Of a stretch of 64,000 nt of DNA, positions 1 to 9,263 are shown in pieces. The stretch's first letter is position 1. Every line of letters begins with the position of its first letter. The stretch is taken from contig WHVA01000088.1 in NCBI GenBank assembly GCA_015179125.1, positions 62,001 to 126,000 of the forward strand, read 5' to 3'. A program made the position numbers and the translations under genes. The DNA comes from Gautieria morchelliformis (taxonomy: Eukaryota > Basidiomycota > Agaricomycetes > Gomphales > Gomphaceae). The notes under the pieces are model-generated. The model searched no databases, was not told where the DNA came from, and saw nothing but the letters and a program-made list of their open reading frames with translations.

Positions 1-68
1 GATCTCGAACCTCTGGCTAAGTGCGTGCCGGTCCTGCCTCGGCGGTGTCATCGTCCCGATTACTAACA
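1..68 (-). repeat. copia1 3' LTR, truncated by window edge
   Basis: These 68 bp match 4282-4349 of the other LTR at 64 positions. All four differences are C/T or G/A changes at CpG dinucleotides. On the minus strand the LTR begins TGTTAGTAATCGGG, directly after the polypurine tract. Confidence 0.9.
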
Positions 69-3000
69 CTCCCCCTCAGCGAGAAGTCCCTTCGACAAAA
101 TCCTAATTTCCCTAATAGATACCTATGTTGGTGCATGTCTAGTCCCTTTGTAAATATGTCCGCTACGTTCTCCTTCGTTGGTACGTATGTAAGTGATGCC
201 TCGTGAGAGGCCACTTTCTCACGGATAAAATGATATGCGACATTGATATGTTTGGTACGCGCATGATACGTTGCGTCATGCGATAGTGTAATGGCGCCTA
301 GATTGTCTGATCGAAGTGACGTGGGCTGGGTTTGATCGATTCCAAGTTCCTCGATGAAACGCCTCAGCCAGATTAATTGCTTGGCGCCCTCGGTAAGTGC
401 CATGTATTCGGCCTCCGTGGTAGATAGTGCGATCGTTCGCTGCTTCTTCGAACTCCATGCAATGGTTCCTCCTCCTAGTATAGCTACGTAGCCACTAATA
501 GATAGTGCGTCGTTTCTATTAGCATAATCCGAGTCGACAAATATTTCGAGGTCGAGACCAGCGTCTCGTCGGAATGTTATGCCGTCGTCACGTGACCCCT
601 TGAGGTACCTGAGCGCGTGTTTGATCGCCGTCCAGTGCTCGGGTCCGTAAGTAGTAGTGAATTGGCTCAGATGTTGTACGGTAAAAGCCAAATCAGGTCG
701 CGTGCTGAGTGCCGCGTACATTAGTGATCCGATCGCTTTAGCATAGGGTACTTCGGCAGTTGGACCTGTTGAGTCCATGGGTGTCGTGAGTTTGATCATT
801 TTATGCAGAGGTGTAGATACGGAATGTGCCGTAGCCATGTTGAATCGATCGAGTATGATGTCGATGTAATGTCCTTGAGACATGATCAGTGTCCCCTCAT
901 TCCTATTCCTTTCAACTCTAATTCCCAATATTTTCTTCATTTCTCCTAAATCTGTTAAGGGGAATTTTCCATGAAGCTCCCCCTTGAGCTTAATCATCCC
1001 TCCCTTGGAGTCAGCAAATAGTCCGAAGTCGTCCACATATACTGATATGACTTCGATTGAATCCTTATCTTGTCTGATGTAGACGCATTCATCGGCTGTA
1101 CTTCGATGGAAGCTGAGATCGAGTAGTAATTTGCGTAAGCGCTGATGCCAAGCTCGTCCCGATTGTTTGAGTCCGTAGAGCGCTCTGTATATTCTTAGAA
1201 CGCGTCCAGATCCATCATCAAAGCCGTCGGGCTGGCACATGTAGATCTCCTCATCTATGGTTGAATTGAGGTAGGCGCCTTTGACATCCATCATTTCGAT
1301 TTCCCAATCGAGTGTGTTTGCGATCACTAATAGAACACGTAGTGAATCGAATTTGACCACGGGTGAGGTTATCTCGTAGTAATCCATCCCTGGCCTCTGT
1401 GTGAATCCTTGAGCCACAACCCTTGCTTTAGCCTTATCGAATTGTCCATCCGGTTGCGTTTTGACAGCGTATACCCATCGGCAACCGATAGCTACTCGTC
1501 CGGGTGGTAGTTCTGTTAATTCCCATGTTCCTAATGTCTTGTGTTGATCCATCTCAATTTCCATCGCTTTCTCCCAGATCGGCGCATCATCACGTGATAC
1601 CGCCGCTCTGTAATTCTCAGGTTCAGTGACGATTTCTCTCGTTATGTAAACCTGCTCGGTGCGTCCTGAATTATTCAGTTTCCGGTAATCCGGTCTTTGA
1701 GTGATACGCGCGCTCTGTCGGATCTCTGGAGCTGGCGCTTGTTCAGGTGGATCAGGGACGGGCGTTGTCTGGGGTGATGACGTCTGTGGGGTAGATGTGA
1801 TCGGGTCCGGCACATGCTCGCGCGGTGAGTGCTCCCCCTCGAGCGGTGCCGTGTCGTCATCGTCGTTATCTGGGATATGGTAGAGTCGGTTGTCATATTC
1901 GTCAAATGTAATGTTTCTAGAAATTTGAACATGTTTTGAGGCTTTATTGTAATACCTCCAGGCTTTTGCATGTTCTGCTACTCCGACGAATATATGTTCT
2001 TCTGCCTTTGGGTCAAGTTTGGCTCGACGTTGATCCGGCACCATAACCCAGCAATTTGTCCCAAATTCCTCTAGACGTGCTATGTTCAGCTTCTTGCCGA
2101 ATAGTGCCTGGAACGGCGTTGCGTCATCTCCAAGCGCTCGCGTGGGTGATCGATTTTTGATATAGCACGCGTAAGCCACGGCCTCGGGCCAGAGTATTTT
2201 TGGCAGGTTCTTGGCAAATATCATTGCCCGTGCGTGCTCGAGTAAGGTCCGGTTGAGTCGTTCGGCGATTCCATTCTGGGCTGGGGAGTATGGAGCTGTG
2301 GTCTCCATGATAATGCCATATTTTGCACAAAATTCCTTGAAATTTTTATTGACATATTCCCCTCCATTATCTGAGCGAAACCTCTTCAGTTTCTGACCTG
2401 TTTGGGTCTCGAGGAATGCCTTGTACGTCTCGAAGTGTTTGAGCGCTTCATCTTTGGCGCTCCCAAAATAGATGACCGTGTACCTAGATTTGATGTCCGT
2501 GAAAGAATAAAAGTACTTTTCACGTGATGGTCCCTCGGTCTGGGCAGGCCCCCATACATCGGATACTGTCAGGTCACCGACCTGTTCTACAGTGTCCTCG
2601 GCTCTTTTGGGGAACGGCTCCACATGCCGCTTGCCTTGTATGCATGCCTTGCACTGGCTCGGCTCGTTTGACTCGTCGATCTCAAGTCCGGTAACTAGAT
2701 CGTTAGATTTCAACATTTTAATTGAGTTTATGTTGACGTGCCCGAGTATCCTGTGCCATTTGTCCCATGACCGTCCTTTTGCCGCTGCAGCAAAGTCCCG
2801 TGCCTCGACTGATCGGGTGACCCGTGCCTTCATACAGAACAGCCGCCCGCGCTTCTGTCCCTGTGCAAAGGTAACTCCGGCGCGCGTTTTGAATTCGACG
2901 CCGGTGCCTGAAAATGTGGCCGTGTTACCCTTATCAGTTAGACGCCCTACACTGATAAGGTTGTTCGGCGCATCTGGTGCATGTTTGACGTCACGTAGCT

Positions 3001-4039
3001 CGATCGTGTTCGTCTTGGCGCTGATCTTGAATTCCATGTATATAGTGCCTCGGCCTTGTGTATGTAGTACCGCACCGGGTGAAATTCCTTCGATTTCCGA
3101 TGGTTCCTCGGCATAGCTAGCGAAATCGTTTCGGCTTCTAGCTATGTGTGTTGTTGCCGCTGAATCAGCTAGCCAGTCGGATGCAGATATAGCACTGTAT
3201 GCTACCTCCTTAGATACAAATGCGAAGTCTTTTTCTTCTGCTTGTTTGACTGTTTCTTTGTTCCCTGATTTGAACCATTTCGGTGCTTGGCCCTCCTTGC
3301 CGCCACCTTTCGCCCAACAGTCCTTCACGTAATGACCCTTCTTGCCGCAATTTCGGCATTTTCCCTTTGTTGCTCCTGAGTCATCTTTCTTGGGCCTGTG
3401 ACGTTGTTGGGCCTTAAGCGCCGTCTGCCGTGCCGATCCAGCTTTCCGTGCTCGATCCTCATCGAGGACCCGAGCTATTAATATATCAGCTGTTGTCCCG
3501 GCTCCACTGGTGTTTACTGCCGTAATAAACGCCGACCAAGAATCTGGTAATGATGTCAGCAACGTGTTCGAGAACTCGGTGTCACTGATGTAATGCCCCC
3601 GCGCATTCAATTCCTGTTGAATGCCGCGGAGCTTGTGTACGTGCTCCTCCATGTTCATGCCGTCCTCGGCAAGCGTCCGGAAGAAATCTCTTCGGAGATT
3701 TACAATCCCCACTGCTCCCTTAGATTCGAATATGGCTTGTAGACTAGTCCATACAGCAAACGCAGACATTGTCTGATTGATGTAGACTAGTTGTTCATCG
3801 GCAACTCTGAGGCAAATTTCTTTTCTAGCCTTCTTGTCCTTCCTTCTCCAATCGTCGATCTCCTGCTGTTCGGTCGCAGTGACGTTGTCGGCATCTGCCG
3901 GTCTCGGTTCCGTCTCCCTGCCGATAGCCACGTCCCACAGATCTAAGTCATCGAGTATCCACTCGAGCCGCCAGCGCCACGCCGCGTAATTATCCCCGTT
4001 CAGGGGATCGATCTTGTACGTGTTATTGCTACTCGACAT
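17..4039 (-). CDS. copia1 Gag-Pol polyprotein (1340 aa, intact)
   Basis: Retrotransposon polyprotein for particle formation, processing, reverse transcription and integration. Seen in order: a Gag domain (residues 1-220), a CCHC zinc knuckle CRNCGKKGHYVKDC near 230, and an aspartic protease DSAATTHI near 291 (the usual G is A, as also in copia2). Then integrase with HRILGH...CKAC near 426, DDE residues in SDVWGP, RSDNGGEY and NGIAERLNRT (about 490-595), RT with YVDD near 1000, and RNase H with STTEAEY near 1208. The ATG at 4039 is the first in frame and precedes the conserved Gag start seen again in copia2. The frame passes through the polypurine tract and stops inside the 3' LTR, so the last 17 residues are LTR-encoded. 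No frameshift or stop was seen; this is the only intact copia ORF in the window. Confidence 0.95.
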   Translation of the reverse strand: MSSSNNTYKIDPLNGDNYAAWRWRLEWILDDLDLWDVAIGRETEPRPADADNVTATEQQEIDDWRRKDKKARKEICLRVADEQLVYINQTMSAFAVWTSLQAIFESKGAVGIVNLRRDFFRTLAEDGMNMEEHVHKLRGIQQELNARGHYISDTEFSNTLLTSLPDSWSAFITAVNTSGAGTTADILIARVLDEDRARKAGSARQTALKAQQRHRPKKDDSGATKGKCRNCGKKGHYVKDCWAKGGGKEGQAPKWFKSGNKETVKQAEEKDFAFVSKEVAYSAISASDWLADSAATTHIARSRNDFASYAEEPSEIEGISPGAVLHTQGRGTIYMEFKISAKTNTIELRDVKHAPDAPNNLISVGRLTDKGNTATFSGTGVEFKTRAGVTFAQGQKRGRLFCMKARVTRSVEARDFAAAAKGRSWDKWHRILGHVNINSIKMLKSNDLVTGLEIDESNEPSQCKACIQGKRHVEPFPKRAEDTVEQVGDLTVSDVWGPAQTEGPSREKYFYSFTDIKSRYTVIYFGSAKDEALKHFETYKAFLETQTGQKLKRFRSDNGGEYVNKNFKEFCAKYGIIMETTAPYSPAQNGIAERLNRTLLEHARAMIFAKNLPKILWPEAVAYACYIKNRSPTRALGDDATPFQALFGKKLNIARLEEFGTNCWVMVPDQRRAKLDPKAEEHIFVGVAEHAKAWRYYNKASKHVQISRNITFDEYDNRLYHIPDNDDDDTAPLEGEHSPREHVPDPITSTPQTSSPQTTPVPDPPEQAPAPEIRQSARITQRPDYRKLNNSGRTEQVYITREIVTEPENYRAAVSRDDAPIWEKAMEIEMDQHKTLGTWELTELPPGRVAIGCRWVYAVKTQPDGQFDKAKARVVAQGFTQRPGMDYYEITSPVVKFDSLRVLLVIANTLDWEIEMMDVKGAYLNSTIDEEIYMCQPDGFDDGSGRVLRIYRALYGLKQSGRAWHQRLRKLLLDLSFHRSTADECVYIRQDKDSIEVISVYVDDFGLFADSKGGMIKLKGELHGKFPLTDLGEMKKILGIRVERNRNEGTLIMSQGHYIDIILDRFNMATAHSVSTPLHKMIKLTTPMDSTGPTAEVPYAKAIGSLMYAALSTRPDLAFTVQHLSQFTTTYGPEHWTAIKHALRYLKGSRDDGITFRRDAGLDLEIFVDSDYANRNDALSISGYVAILGGGTIAWSSKKQRTIALSTTEAEYMALTEGAKQLIWLRRFIEELGIDQTQPTSLRSDNLGAITLSHDATYHARTKHINVAYHFIREKVASHEASLTYVPTKENVADIFTKGLDMHQHRYLLGKLGFCRRDFSLRGSVSNRDDDTAEAGPART
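69..79 (-). other. copia1 polypurine tract (plus-strand primer)
   Basis: On the minus strand the bases CTGAGGGGGAG abut the TGTTAG start of the 3' LTR, the position of the plus-strand primer in LTR retrotransposons. The Gag-Pol frame runs through it without a stop. Confidence 0.8.
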
Positions 4040-4103
4040 CGTTGATCGGTATTGAGTTGGTGGAGTATAGGGTGTAGTTGGAGTAAGCTAGATTTGTAGT
4101 AGT

Positions 4104-4128
4104 TTAGTTATGCGCGGGGCCCATAACC
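4104..4128 (-). promoter_or_regulatory. copia1 primer-binding site overlapping a 6-codon uORF
   Basis: Minus-strand GGTTATGGGCCCC (4128-4116) directly follows the 5' LTR. It is complementary to the anticodon arm of initiator tRNA-Met, the half-tRNA primer type known from Drosophila copia. Because it pairs with the CAU anticodon it contains ATG, which here opens a short frame Met-Gly-Pro-Ala-His-Asn-stop (4124-4104), 65 nt upstream of the gag ATG. copia2 has the same arrangement. Confidence 0.8.
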
Positions 4129-4349
4129 TGTAGAACGAAGGAGATATAATAAACTGATATTCTACGATCTGTACAAGATCGTCTGCCCTTATATACTAAT
4201 TATGATGTTTCTATATTACCAATCTCTTCAAGCTGCTGTGCCGATGCGGTGCCGGTGCACCAGCAACCCGGGGTTGAGAGCGATCTTGAACCTCCGGCTA
4301 AGTGTGTGCCGGTCCTGCCTCGGCGGTGTCATCATCCCGATTACTAACA
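4129..4349 (-). repeat. copia1 5' LTR (221 bp)
   Basis: On the minus strand it runs TGTTAG...CTACA and abuts the primer-binding site. Its right edge cuts the LINE ORF at 4350. Confidence 0.9.
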
Positions 4350-5246
4350 GTAGCATCGTGGCGGGCGGCGTATGAACTTAGCTGTTGGGTGGAGGTGACC
4401 CCGGAACGCAATGTGGTGGCTGATGCAGTTGTTGGCAACTTGGGCATCTGTGAAATAGAGGACTATAGACGTGTGTTTCTTGGTTTGCTGATTGTTCCGC
4501 GTGCGGGCAAGGAACTCAATCTGTTTGAGTGTCGAGGGGTGGGTGATGATGTGGTCATTGTGGTTGATGAGGGAGATAACATCGCAGCTGTCCCGTGAAG
4601 TGTCAAATGAGGCAGGGATTCCATGAACAACAATTGGGAAGGTCTTTTGGGCAACAGAGAGCTGATCGGAGAGTTTGGGGAGCCAGCGGTGCGCTGTGGA
4701 GGCAAGGTAAATTTGTTCAGCTTCGCTGCATGTCGCCAGCCATATATCCCCGCTCCGGTATCGACCTGCAGCACGGATCCGCGGCGGGATTGTCTCTATG
4801 TCCTCATCTCCATTGGCATCTAGTGTGTATGATTTTGTTTCGAACCAGCACTCAGCGTCTTCGACAGCGTTGCAGATTTCCTCTCCTAGCTCCTCCTCAG
4901 ATAGACCTGAGAGCGCTGGGGTGTTGCGGTTGGACTGCACGAGCGTGAGGTCGAACCGTGTGTTGCGGAAAGGCGTTTTGGGGTCAGGCGAAGGCTGTGG
5001 GGCCGGCGTAGTGGGTGAGGTAAGGACGGATGCGTAGGTGCGTTTTCCAGCGGATTGTGTGGTGATTGGAAGGCCTAAGTGCATGGAGATGGCTTCCAGA
5101 TGTTTGTAAACACTGGCTAGTTGTAGGTCATGTTGAGAGTCTTTGAGTGTCAATTGGGCTATAGAGATCAGGTCACGGCTTTGGTGCAGGGCGTCGAGAG
5201 ATTGTCGCTGTTTTTGCAGCCTTGGTCTTAGGGAGAGCAATTCCAT
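4350..5246 (-). pseudogene. LINE1 ORF1 (Gag-like, RNA-binding), cut by copia1
   Basis: About 298 residues from the ATG at 5246. The N-terminal half is helical and Gln/Leu-rich. The C-terminal part resembles LINE3 ORF1 just before its zinc knuckles: SHHIAFRGHLHPTAKF and then RRPPRCY, against ANRVLTNGLIVCQKRVY and EPTRCLKC in LINE3. Family knowledge says the knuckles bind element RNA; here they are missing because copia1 begins exactly there. Another open frame with similar hydrophobic residues overlaps upstream of the ATG (5250-5330), so the true start may lie further upstream or a frameshift may exist. Confidence 0.7.
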
Positions 5247-5355
5247 GTATCAGAATACTAAGCTGTTCTAGTATAGTTGCTAAAGGTGCTGCAGTAGACT
5301 CCACTGGGAGTTTATCGGGCGGCGGTGGTGGTGGTAGGACCGTGGGAGCCATCCA
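4350..5355 (-). mobile_element. LINE1: 5' part of a Tad1-like non-LTR retrotransposon
   Basis: A minus-strand LINE with its 5' end near 5355, where BRR2 coding sequence begins abruptly. Only the 5' leader and most of ORF1 are in the window; copia1 inserted at 4349 and the rest lies beyond base 1. The LINE therefore landed in BRR2 first and copia1 in the LINE later. Confidence 0.7.
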
Positions 5356-6190
5356 GAGTCAGTGGAAGAGCCAGCTGCGAAGATCAATGTACTACTTCAA
5401 GCGTATATCTCTCAGCTTAAACTCGACGGTATGTATGAAGACTGAACTATGACATGGAAGTCGATCATTTATATGGGATTAAGGTTTCGCCCTAGTGGCG
5501 GACATGCTATTTGTTCAGCAATCTGCTGGTCGGTACGTGGGCAATAATTGCACCTATCTATTTCACCTTATCTCTCCCGTCAGTATTTTGCGCGCTATCT
5601 TTGAAATTTGCCTGAAACGTGGGTGGTTGATCCCGATCCGTGCAGCAGTTGATCTATGTATAATGGTGGATAAACAACTGTGAGCTAACGTCTTGCTGTA
5701 TAGTGTTAATGCTAGTAGCAGGAACTTAGGCTTTCTGTAGATGGGCATCTAACACGCCTCTTCGACAGTTCCGTGGTGTGCCAGCAGATGTAATCCGTAA
5801 GGCAGAAGGCAAACAATTTGTACGTACCCTTATGCCATATTTCCGCATTTACTGACCATATGTTAAATAGCCTTGGTATCGATACTTCGATTTGGCAAGC
5901 CGATTGCACTGTTTCTCGAAATATGACACTTACATTCCCATAGGCCCCTTAAAACTTGGCGAACTAATCGGTATACAAAACGCAGGCAAGCTTGTTCATC
6001 GTCTGGTACACAACTTCCCCAAGTTGGCGTATGTTATTCACATTATCTTATTTCATTGGGTGTTCACGACTCGAGCTTTACAGCATCCAAGCTCAGGCCC
6101 AGGTTCAGCCGATCACGTGCTCACTTCTCCGTATTGATCTCACGATTACACCTGACTTCTGATGGGATGAAAGTACACGGCGGCGAGGTG
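5356..6190 (+). pseudogene. BRR2: Fragment of BRR2-type U5 snRNP helicase (Sec63-domain region)
   Basis: Host-gene remnant recognised from Brr2-like helicases, the DExH ATPases that unwind U4/U6 in the spliceosome. Exons read 5356-5428 ([20 protein letters not shown]), 5484-5532 ([12 protein letters not shown]), 5584-5679 ([14 protein letters not shown]), 5741-5819 (TPLRQFRGVPADVIRKAEG), 5871-5894 (PWYRYFDL), 5944-6028 (GELI...KLVHRLVHNFPKL) and 6084 on (QVQPIT...LTITPDF). They are separated by 49-61 nt introns, one starting GC instead of GT (5895), with a 1-nt frame problem at its 3' end. A TGA at 6160-6162 then interrupts PDF-WDE, and similarity fades. Upstream exons are lost at the LINE1 5' end. 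Not functional here. Confidence 0.85.
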
Positions 6191-6696
6191 CTTCGGCTCT
6201 GTTGAGAGGTGGGCTGGTGCCCGTTGCTGTCAGCGCACGGTACACTGCTGCGCGTGGCTCGTGCCCATCCTTGGGAATCAAAGTAGATATGTTTCATGGC
6301 GATTAGCAGCTGCATTTAACAGCTTCCAAACGATGGGTCAATGTGAGTACAATTACTATATTCATACATGACGGAATATTTAATTACAGAGAAAATAGCT
6401 GGGTGATGTTGAAAGACAGAAGTCATGTCATGAAGAGTAGCACCATGGAGTAATAAATTGAGAAAAAAACAAAAAAACAAGGGGAACAGGATGTCTACTT
6501 GACAAACGGAACAATGAGGCTCCTGATGCTTCAGACATAGGGTCTTGCTGTGCTTTGAGTCGAGTTCAAAGGGTCTGTATAATAGAGTTGAATGGGGAAC
6601 AGATATAACAAGGGGGGAACATCAGAGGTATTGGAATCATGGAAAGGAAGCAGAACTGAGTATCTGAAGGTGGGATTGGCATGGTCATAACAGACA
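6191..6696. other. No gene seen
   Basis: Decayed sequence after the BRR2 fragment. I see no coding exon, RNA gene or repeat end that can be supported. Confidence 0.5.
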
Positions 6697-7060
6697 TGTC
6701 AACTGTGAGCTTGAAATAATTGAATACATGTCAGGCTGTGAGAATGATTGAAATAATTGACATGATGTGTGTCAATGATCCCAAAATAGGACTTGATGAT
6801 GTGTGTTAGCAGTGAGCACACTTGAAATAATCAACATGATGCGTGAGCCCAAAATAGTTGACTTGATGTGTGTCAGGTGTGAGCACACTTGAAATAATTG
6901 ACATGATGTGTGTCAGCCATGAGCCCAAAATAGTCGGCATGATGTGTGTCAGCCATGAGCCCGCAATAGTTATGCTGATGCATGCCAGGCTTGAGTACAA
7001 ATAGTAGACCTGCTGCATATCAGGCATGAGCATGCTAGAAATAGTGGACATGATGCTTTG
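6697..7060. repeat. Degenerate minisatellite, about 34-41 bp unit
   Basis: About nine imperfect units built on GACATGATGTGTGTCAG followed by a TGAGC core and an A-rich AAATAGT or AAATAATT spacer. Two neighbouring units (about 6899-6962) are nearly identical; the outer ones are decayed. Any reading frame across it is an artefact of the repeat. Confidence 0.8.
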
Positions 7061-8150
7061 ACCTACACTCACATGCTGAAACATTGAGAACTTGTACCCC
7101 AGTCTTGTTATTCTTACATTATCTATCCTCCAGAGAATCCATATATCAGCTTCAATGAGTAAATAGCTTCTGCTAGTTGTATTATTCTCAGATTGATTGT
7201 AGAGATGATATACAAGTGAATATACTTTTGACTCAATTAGCCTTGGCATATGTATCTTTTATAGTGAGTACTGCAAAAAGCAAGGAGGTAAAAAAAAACT
7301 ATACAAAGTCACAGCAACAGGCATCCAGAACGCACACAAAAAATATCAGAGCCTCTATGAAACTGCCAGCTGAGAATTTACTGGATAAGTAGCCATAAGT
7401 GCGCATAAGCATAGGCGCAGCTTAAATTTACCGGCAAATTTTACTGGCAAATTTTTGGCTTGGGAGAGGTAATAGAGGCCTCATGTGCAAATATGTCTGA
7501 TTAAATATCTTTTATATACAGCTTAGATGGTCTCTACAAGATATTAGAATATTTCATCGAGACCTGAGCAAGCTACTCGTCGTTCATTCTGTTGCGCTGG
7601 ATGCCACACGGTAAAATTCCGCTGTAGCTCATGTCACACTGTTGGAAATATATGCGTGTACTTGCACCCAGACAAACATTTTGCAGACCAAATAATATTT
7701 ACACTACCAGCAATAAGTCAACAAATCAGGGCCCAGAGACTCATTCAAGCAAAACGCGTAATCAGATATTAATAGATAGTAATAATAACAGCTGAATGTG
7801 GTCTGAACGCGTATTGTCATTGCACGATCACAGGCCACCACCTGCCTTCGACTTTTCCTTCCTGACCAGTGAGCACCTCCCATTGAAAGTCGCGTGCGAT
7901 CCGTACGTGTGTGCGTGTGCAGAAACCAAATGTTGACTCCTCGACAACCTAGGTGTCCGGAGAGCATGGGGACATCACCATCAACAGCATACTCCAGGAC
8001 CATGGTTCCAGTCGTTGTGGATTCGTTCTGTCAAGTGCAGTAATGAGTGGGGCATTGTTGACTGCAGTGCTTAGCCAGGTATTTGTGGATCCTGAAATTG
8101 AGATTGCATAGTTCATTTATACAACTGCCATTGCCCACCCCACTAGGGCC
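7061..8150. other. No gene seen
   Basis: A/T-rich intergenic DNA up to the left edge of solo LTR A1. Joining 8155 to 24157 would restore the pre-insertion locus, because the A1 nest with copia2 lies between them. Confidence 0.5.
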
Positions 8151-8531
8151 ATGCATGTTTTGGAACCCTTCAAGACTTTGGTGCTATTGATAATGCCTCT
8201 GTCTATCAGAACGTGTCGTTTACACGACTAGTAGAATACCAGTTCAATGCAGCAGCACAACTCCGGAAATAATTTAATATTTGTACCTTGGTTGCAATCT
8301 GTGTAATAACTAGTCCAATTTATTACAGCTGGAAAGCAATGCATTTCTTAGCTGCACTGAACAATAAACTAAAAGAGTGTGTAGGTTCAAGGACACTATC
8401 AGGGTCCAAGAGTATCCCTTTTAATAAAGAGGGAATAGGCTCCGCTGGAGATTTTGTAAGTGGATTGGGTCGACCAACGTCAATGCACTGCAATAACGAG
8501 AGAGTAATGTGAAGTGGCTTTCGCACACAAC

Positions 8532-9091
8532 TGTTACGGTACGATCCGTCGTAAGGTTGACCGAGGTCGGGGACGAAACCCGAGGTAAGGTCCGAGGTTA
8601 CGGGGCGAGGTTTGGATGGGGAAGTCGGAGAGGGACTTGGCTTCAGCTTATGTGCTGCGCCGACCCTACGCACGAGTCCCAATTTCGGAGGTAACGAATA
8701 AGAGGCGAGGTTCTGGCTTAAGAGGCGAGGCGTAGAAACTAGCTAGGGATCGAAGGGACACGATAGTTGATTTTCAGACTGAGGAGTAGGAATGCATACA
8801 AGGGGGTTATATACGGACGAGGTGCAAGTCAGGGGCGAACAGATTAGTGGAGGTCAGGGCGAGGTCAGGAGACCGAGGTCAGGGCGAGGTAATATACGAA
8901 TGATGCGTGATGGAGCGGAATCAGTAACTAAGGGGATACGGGCATAGGATCAAGGTCGGATATGAGTTCAAGCTCGAGATCGGGCTCGGGCACGGATAAG
9001 TATCATATGTACTCGGGCATGAATATCACAAGGCTCGGGCTCGGAAGAAGGTTCTACCGGTAAGTAGCCGGCCAAAGGCCGGGTCCTTACA
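8532..9091 (-). repeat. gypsy1 3' LTR (560 bp)
   Basis: On the minus strand it runs TGTAAGGACCC...CCGTAACA. It differs from the 5' LTR at one base, next to the TATA box. Confidence 0.96.
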
Positions 9092-9108
9092 GTATTCCCC
9101 CCTCATGG
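9092..9108 (-). other. gypsy1 polypurine tract
   Basis: Minus-strand ATGAGGGGGGAATAC lies directly before the 3' LTR, the place of the plus-strand primer. Confidence 0.75.
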
Positions 9109-9217
9109 CCGAGACCCTCGAGGCCGTAATGTGAACAGGGTTCGCCTATCCTTGAATCTAGATCTCGGTCCGATGTTAAGTAGCCGGAAAGGCGAAGCTT
9201 AAATCGTAGCCGAGGTT

Positions 9218-9227
9218 GGATAAAAGG
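9218..9227 (+). promoter_or_regulatory. Candidate TATA box of the antisense gene
   Basis: GGATAAAAGG lies about 40 bp before the ATG at 9264 and just inside the element beyond the polypurine tract. It is the only TATA-like string in that gap. Inference only. Confidence 0.4.
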
Positions 9228-9263
9228 GTGGGTAGGAGGCAGCGAACCCCATTGCCAACGAAT

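Larger units (their letters stand above)
1..4349 (-). mobile_element. copia1: Ty1/copia LTR retrotransposon, nearly complete
   Basis: The element runs right to left. Its 5' LTR is 4129-4349, followed by the primer-binding site at 4116-4128, one intact Gag-Pol reading frame (17-4039), a polypurine tract (69-79) and a 3' LTR cut by the window edge (1-68). The order PR-IN-RT-RNase H defines Ty1/copia. It sits inside the ORF1 of a minus-strand LINE, just where that ORF's zinc-knuckle region begins. No inactivating change was seen in the catalytic motifs, so it may be competent. The left flank is outside the window, so its TSD cannot be checked. Confidence 0.93.

Noticed and set aside
2592-3116. 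Plus-strand frames inside copia1 and similar long antisense frames inside gypsy1 and copia4
   Set aside because: They mirror real coding sequence on the other strand, lack domain features and differ between related elements.
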